Origin: Mastigias papua
Lineage: Eukaryota > Cnidaria > Scyphozoa > Rhizostomeae > Mastigiidae
Length of the DNA: 64,000 bases
Assembly: GCA_964019165.1 (NCBI GenBank)
Contig: OZ025268.1
Coordinates: forward strand, 19,722,774 to 19,786,773
Reading direction: 5' to 3'
A model generated the notes under the pieces. It was not told the DNA's origin, searched no databases, and saw only the letters and a program-made list of their open reading frames with translations. Position 1 is the stretch's first letter. Every line of letters begins with the position of its first letter. This document shows positions 62,589 to 64,000 of this stretch, piece after piece. The position numbers were made by a program, and so were the translations under genes.

Positions 62589-62605
62589 TTGCTCCCCCTT
62601 TTCGA
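62589..62605 (-). promoter_or_regulatory. polypurine tract of the second gypsy element
   Basis: The sense strand reads GAAAAGGGGGAGCAA immediately before the LTR. It is of the same type as in the first element. Confidence 0.82.
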
Positions 62606-62649
62606 AAACAAGCCTCCTGGCTTGAAGCAGATACATTTGCGAAGCGAAG

Positions 62650-64000
62650 TCAAATACCTTGAATAATGGCGGGAGCGTGAGTATCCTCCGGACGAGTGAT
62701 AGGAGGTGCCGTGACTGGTGTGCTAGGACGCGGTGAAGCGGTATTATCATCATCAGTACGAACATCAAAACTGTCACTTGGAAGATCCGTGTCCGCGAGA
62801 TCCGCAAAAGTGTCAATGTTCGATGGTATACTGATTGGACGCACAGATGGATCGTAGTAAGGCTTCATACGATTAGCATGGACGGGCACAGAAACAGGTT
62901 TATTATCACGAGTGCACAAACGAACGTGAACCGGGGAAAGTTTTGCGACAACACGACATGGTCCATGGTAATTGTGTGCCAACTTTTTGGAAAGACCTTT
63001 GCGAGATTTCGGCGTGTATACCCATACGCGGGAGCCAATGTCATATGTGACAGGACTGCTGGTTTTGTCATCTTGGCATTTCATACGTTGTTGAGCCAAT
63101 TTCGTATTAGAGTCCACGATGCGCTTAGCGTTCTCAAGATGCTCAATAACACGCGAACGAAGTTCGGAGACGGAAGAAAATGGACTATCACTATCTGGTG
63201 TACAAGGCATGGAACGATGTACACTCACAGGAGCCATTTGAGGTTCAGAACCAAAGTTGGTAATGGTATCCTCACTTAACTCTGTGAAGGAACCGATAAT
63301 TGTACCTTTATGTAAAACAAGCGAATCACTCGTTGGATTTAACAAACGAAAAGTAACATGGCCATCACTGTTGCAGGTAGATAGAGATGAAGCAGCCAGA
63401 AGACGATGATGAGAGGACAAACTAGGCACAGCTTCGATAAATCCTATTACAGGCTGCGGGGAAAACCGTGTGAAACCAGGTGGTATAGCAGTTTCAGAAT
63501 TGCCATCTATCACAAATGTGTGTGTGGTACGAACATCTGACACAAATGGAGGAGAATCATTAGAGACAAAAGAGATATCATTTGTCCCACAAAATGTAAC
63601 TAGTTCTGCACCAACATTAATCACTGCTGAAAATTCATGCAAGAAATCTCTACCGAGAACTACATTGTATGCTAGTCCAGGAACGACGAGAGCTTTGCAA
63701 ATGTATTCCGAGTTACCGAGTGTAACGGGAAAAGATGCACAGCCAGTGACAGAAACAGTGTTCCCATTTGCTGTACGAATACAATCAACAGCGTCGCATT
63801 TTTCAAGTAAAAATCGTGCACGCAAAATGTCGTTGAAAAACTTTTCACTTATAACAGTTACTGCAGCGCCAGTGTCTACTAATACCTGAAATGCTTGGCT
63901 TAATACCACACCCCAGATCAAAACATTTTTCTTTTCTTCAGTTGCATTTTTAACATGGGAAGAAATTGCAGGGACTTTTGGTGCAATTTTTGCTTTTTCG
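62650..64000 (-). CDS. gypsy Pol with protease joined to integrase C-terminus
   Basis: The frame is open from the window edge to the stop at 62650. The first in-window start-like codon is TTG at 63919-63921, but the frame continues upstream (KVPAISSHVKN and on), so the start lies outside. Counting from that TTG: aspartic protease DTGA at 16-19, retropepsin-like strand VVLGRDFL at 87-94, and a conserved post-protease region to about 230. Then, after SEPQMAPVSVHRSMP, it passes directly to SELRSRVIEHLENAKRIV, the region just before the GPY/F module (GPC at 320-322). Compared with the intact element, about 820 residues are missing: all of RT, RNase H, the zinc-binding region and the DDE core. The frame stays open across the join. 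GPC replaces GPY. Confidence 0.88.
   Translation of the reverse strand, partial: EKAKIAPKVPAISSHVKNATEEKKNVLIWGVVLSQAFQVLVDTGAAVTVISEKFFNDILRARFLLEKCDAVDCIRTANGNTVSVTGCASFPVTLGNSEYICKALVVPGLAYNVVLGRDFLHEFSAVINVGAELVTFCGTNDISFVSNDSPPFVSDVRTTHTFVIDGNSETAIPPGFTRFSPQPVIGFIEAVPSLSSHHRLLAASSLSTCNSDGHVTFRLLNPTSDSLVLHKGTIIGSFTELSEDTITNFGSEPQMAPVSVHRSMPCTPDSDSPFSSVSELRSRVIEHLENAKRIVDSNTKLAQQRMKCQDDKTSSPVTYDIGSRVWVYTPKSRKGLSKKLAHNYHGPCRVVAKLSPVHVRLCTRDNKPVSVPVHANRMKPYYDPSVRPISIPSNIDTFADLADTDLPSDSFDVRTDDDNTASPRPSTPVTAPPITRPEDTHAPAIIQGI

Larger units (their letters stand above)
62061..64000 (-). mobile_element. second gypsy element, internally deleted, partial
   Basis: The 3' LTR, polypurine tract and a shortened pol frame are in the window. 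The 5' part lies beyond 64000. Pol is related to that of the 24-30 kb element (shared NVLIWG, LVDTGAAVTV, VPVHANRxKPYYDP), but the LTR differs. The satellite is the left flank. Confidence 0.9.

Noticed and set aside
62878..63889. Plus-strand ORFs of 133 and 139 residues over the second gypsy element
   Set aside because: They are antisense to the truncated pol frame and have no domains.

Overview
The window is animal nuclear DNA: AT-rich, full of microsatellites and transposable elements, with very little host coding sequence. The only host gene I can support is a two-finger GATA transcription factor of the GATA1/2/3 type, seen as three phase-compatible exons on the + strand (9961-10109, 17233-17358, 18189-18408). 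Two-finger GATA proteins with this linker and basic tail are metazoan, so the source is an animal. The mix of Penelope-like, gypsy, Tc1 and short TIR elements suggests an invertebrate. Cnidarian is my leading but weak guess, and the phylum is not fixed by the sequence.

Layout. 1-9960: mostly non-coding, with simple repeats ((CT)n(TA)n, (CACTA)n, (CAT)n, (ATTC)n), a duplicated repeat, and a LINE-like 3' tail at about 7017-7430. 9961-18408: the GATA exons. Their 7.1-kb intron holds a short TIR element with TTA target duplication (10634-11322), an internally deleted Tc1/mariner element with an inverted/direct repeat end structure (12313-13437), and a Penelope-like element (PLE) of the GIY-YIG class whose 3' portion is present twice as near-identical inverted arms (13687-14490 and 15336-16138). 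Each arm carries a convincing hammerhead ribozyme fold. 18409-21204: no confident gene, one weak candidate exon and a 140-bp tandem repeat.

21205-62060: one continuous array of a 107-bp satellite, about 30.5 kb or roughly 286 monomers, with several higher-order repeat periods. It is interrupted by four insertions, and all four junctions fall within about 15 bp of one part of the monomer: a full-length, apparently intact gypsy retrotransposon (24037-30525, identical LTRs by eye, CTAT duplication), a solo LTR (37166-37553, ATAA duplication), a 3.4-kb unit with a 53-bp minisatellite and a terminal palindrome (56289-59720), and a second gypsy element (62061 to the window end).

Functional links. 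The intact gypsy element has LTRs, primer-binding site, gag, pol and polypurine tract. Its gag-pol junction looks like a textbook -1 frameshift signal: a UUUAAAC heptamer, a 6-nt spacer and a perfect 8-bp GC hairpin. The second gypsy element carries an in-frame deletion that joins protease directly to the integrase C-terminal GPY/F region, removing reverse transcriptase, RNase H and the integrase core, so it would depend on a relative for mobility.
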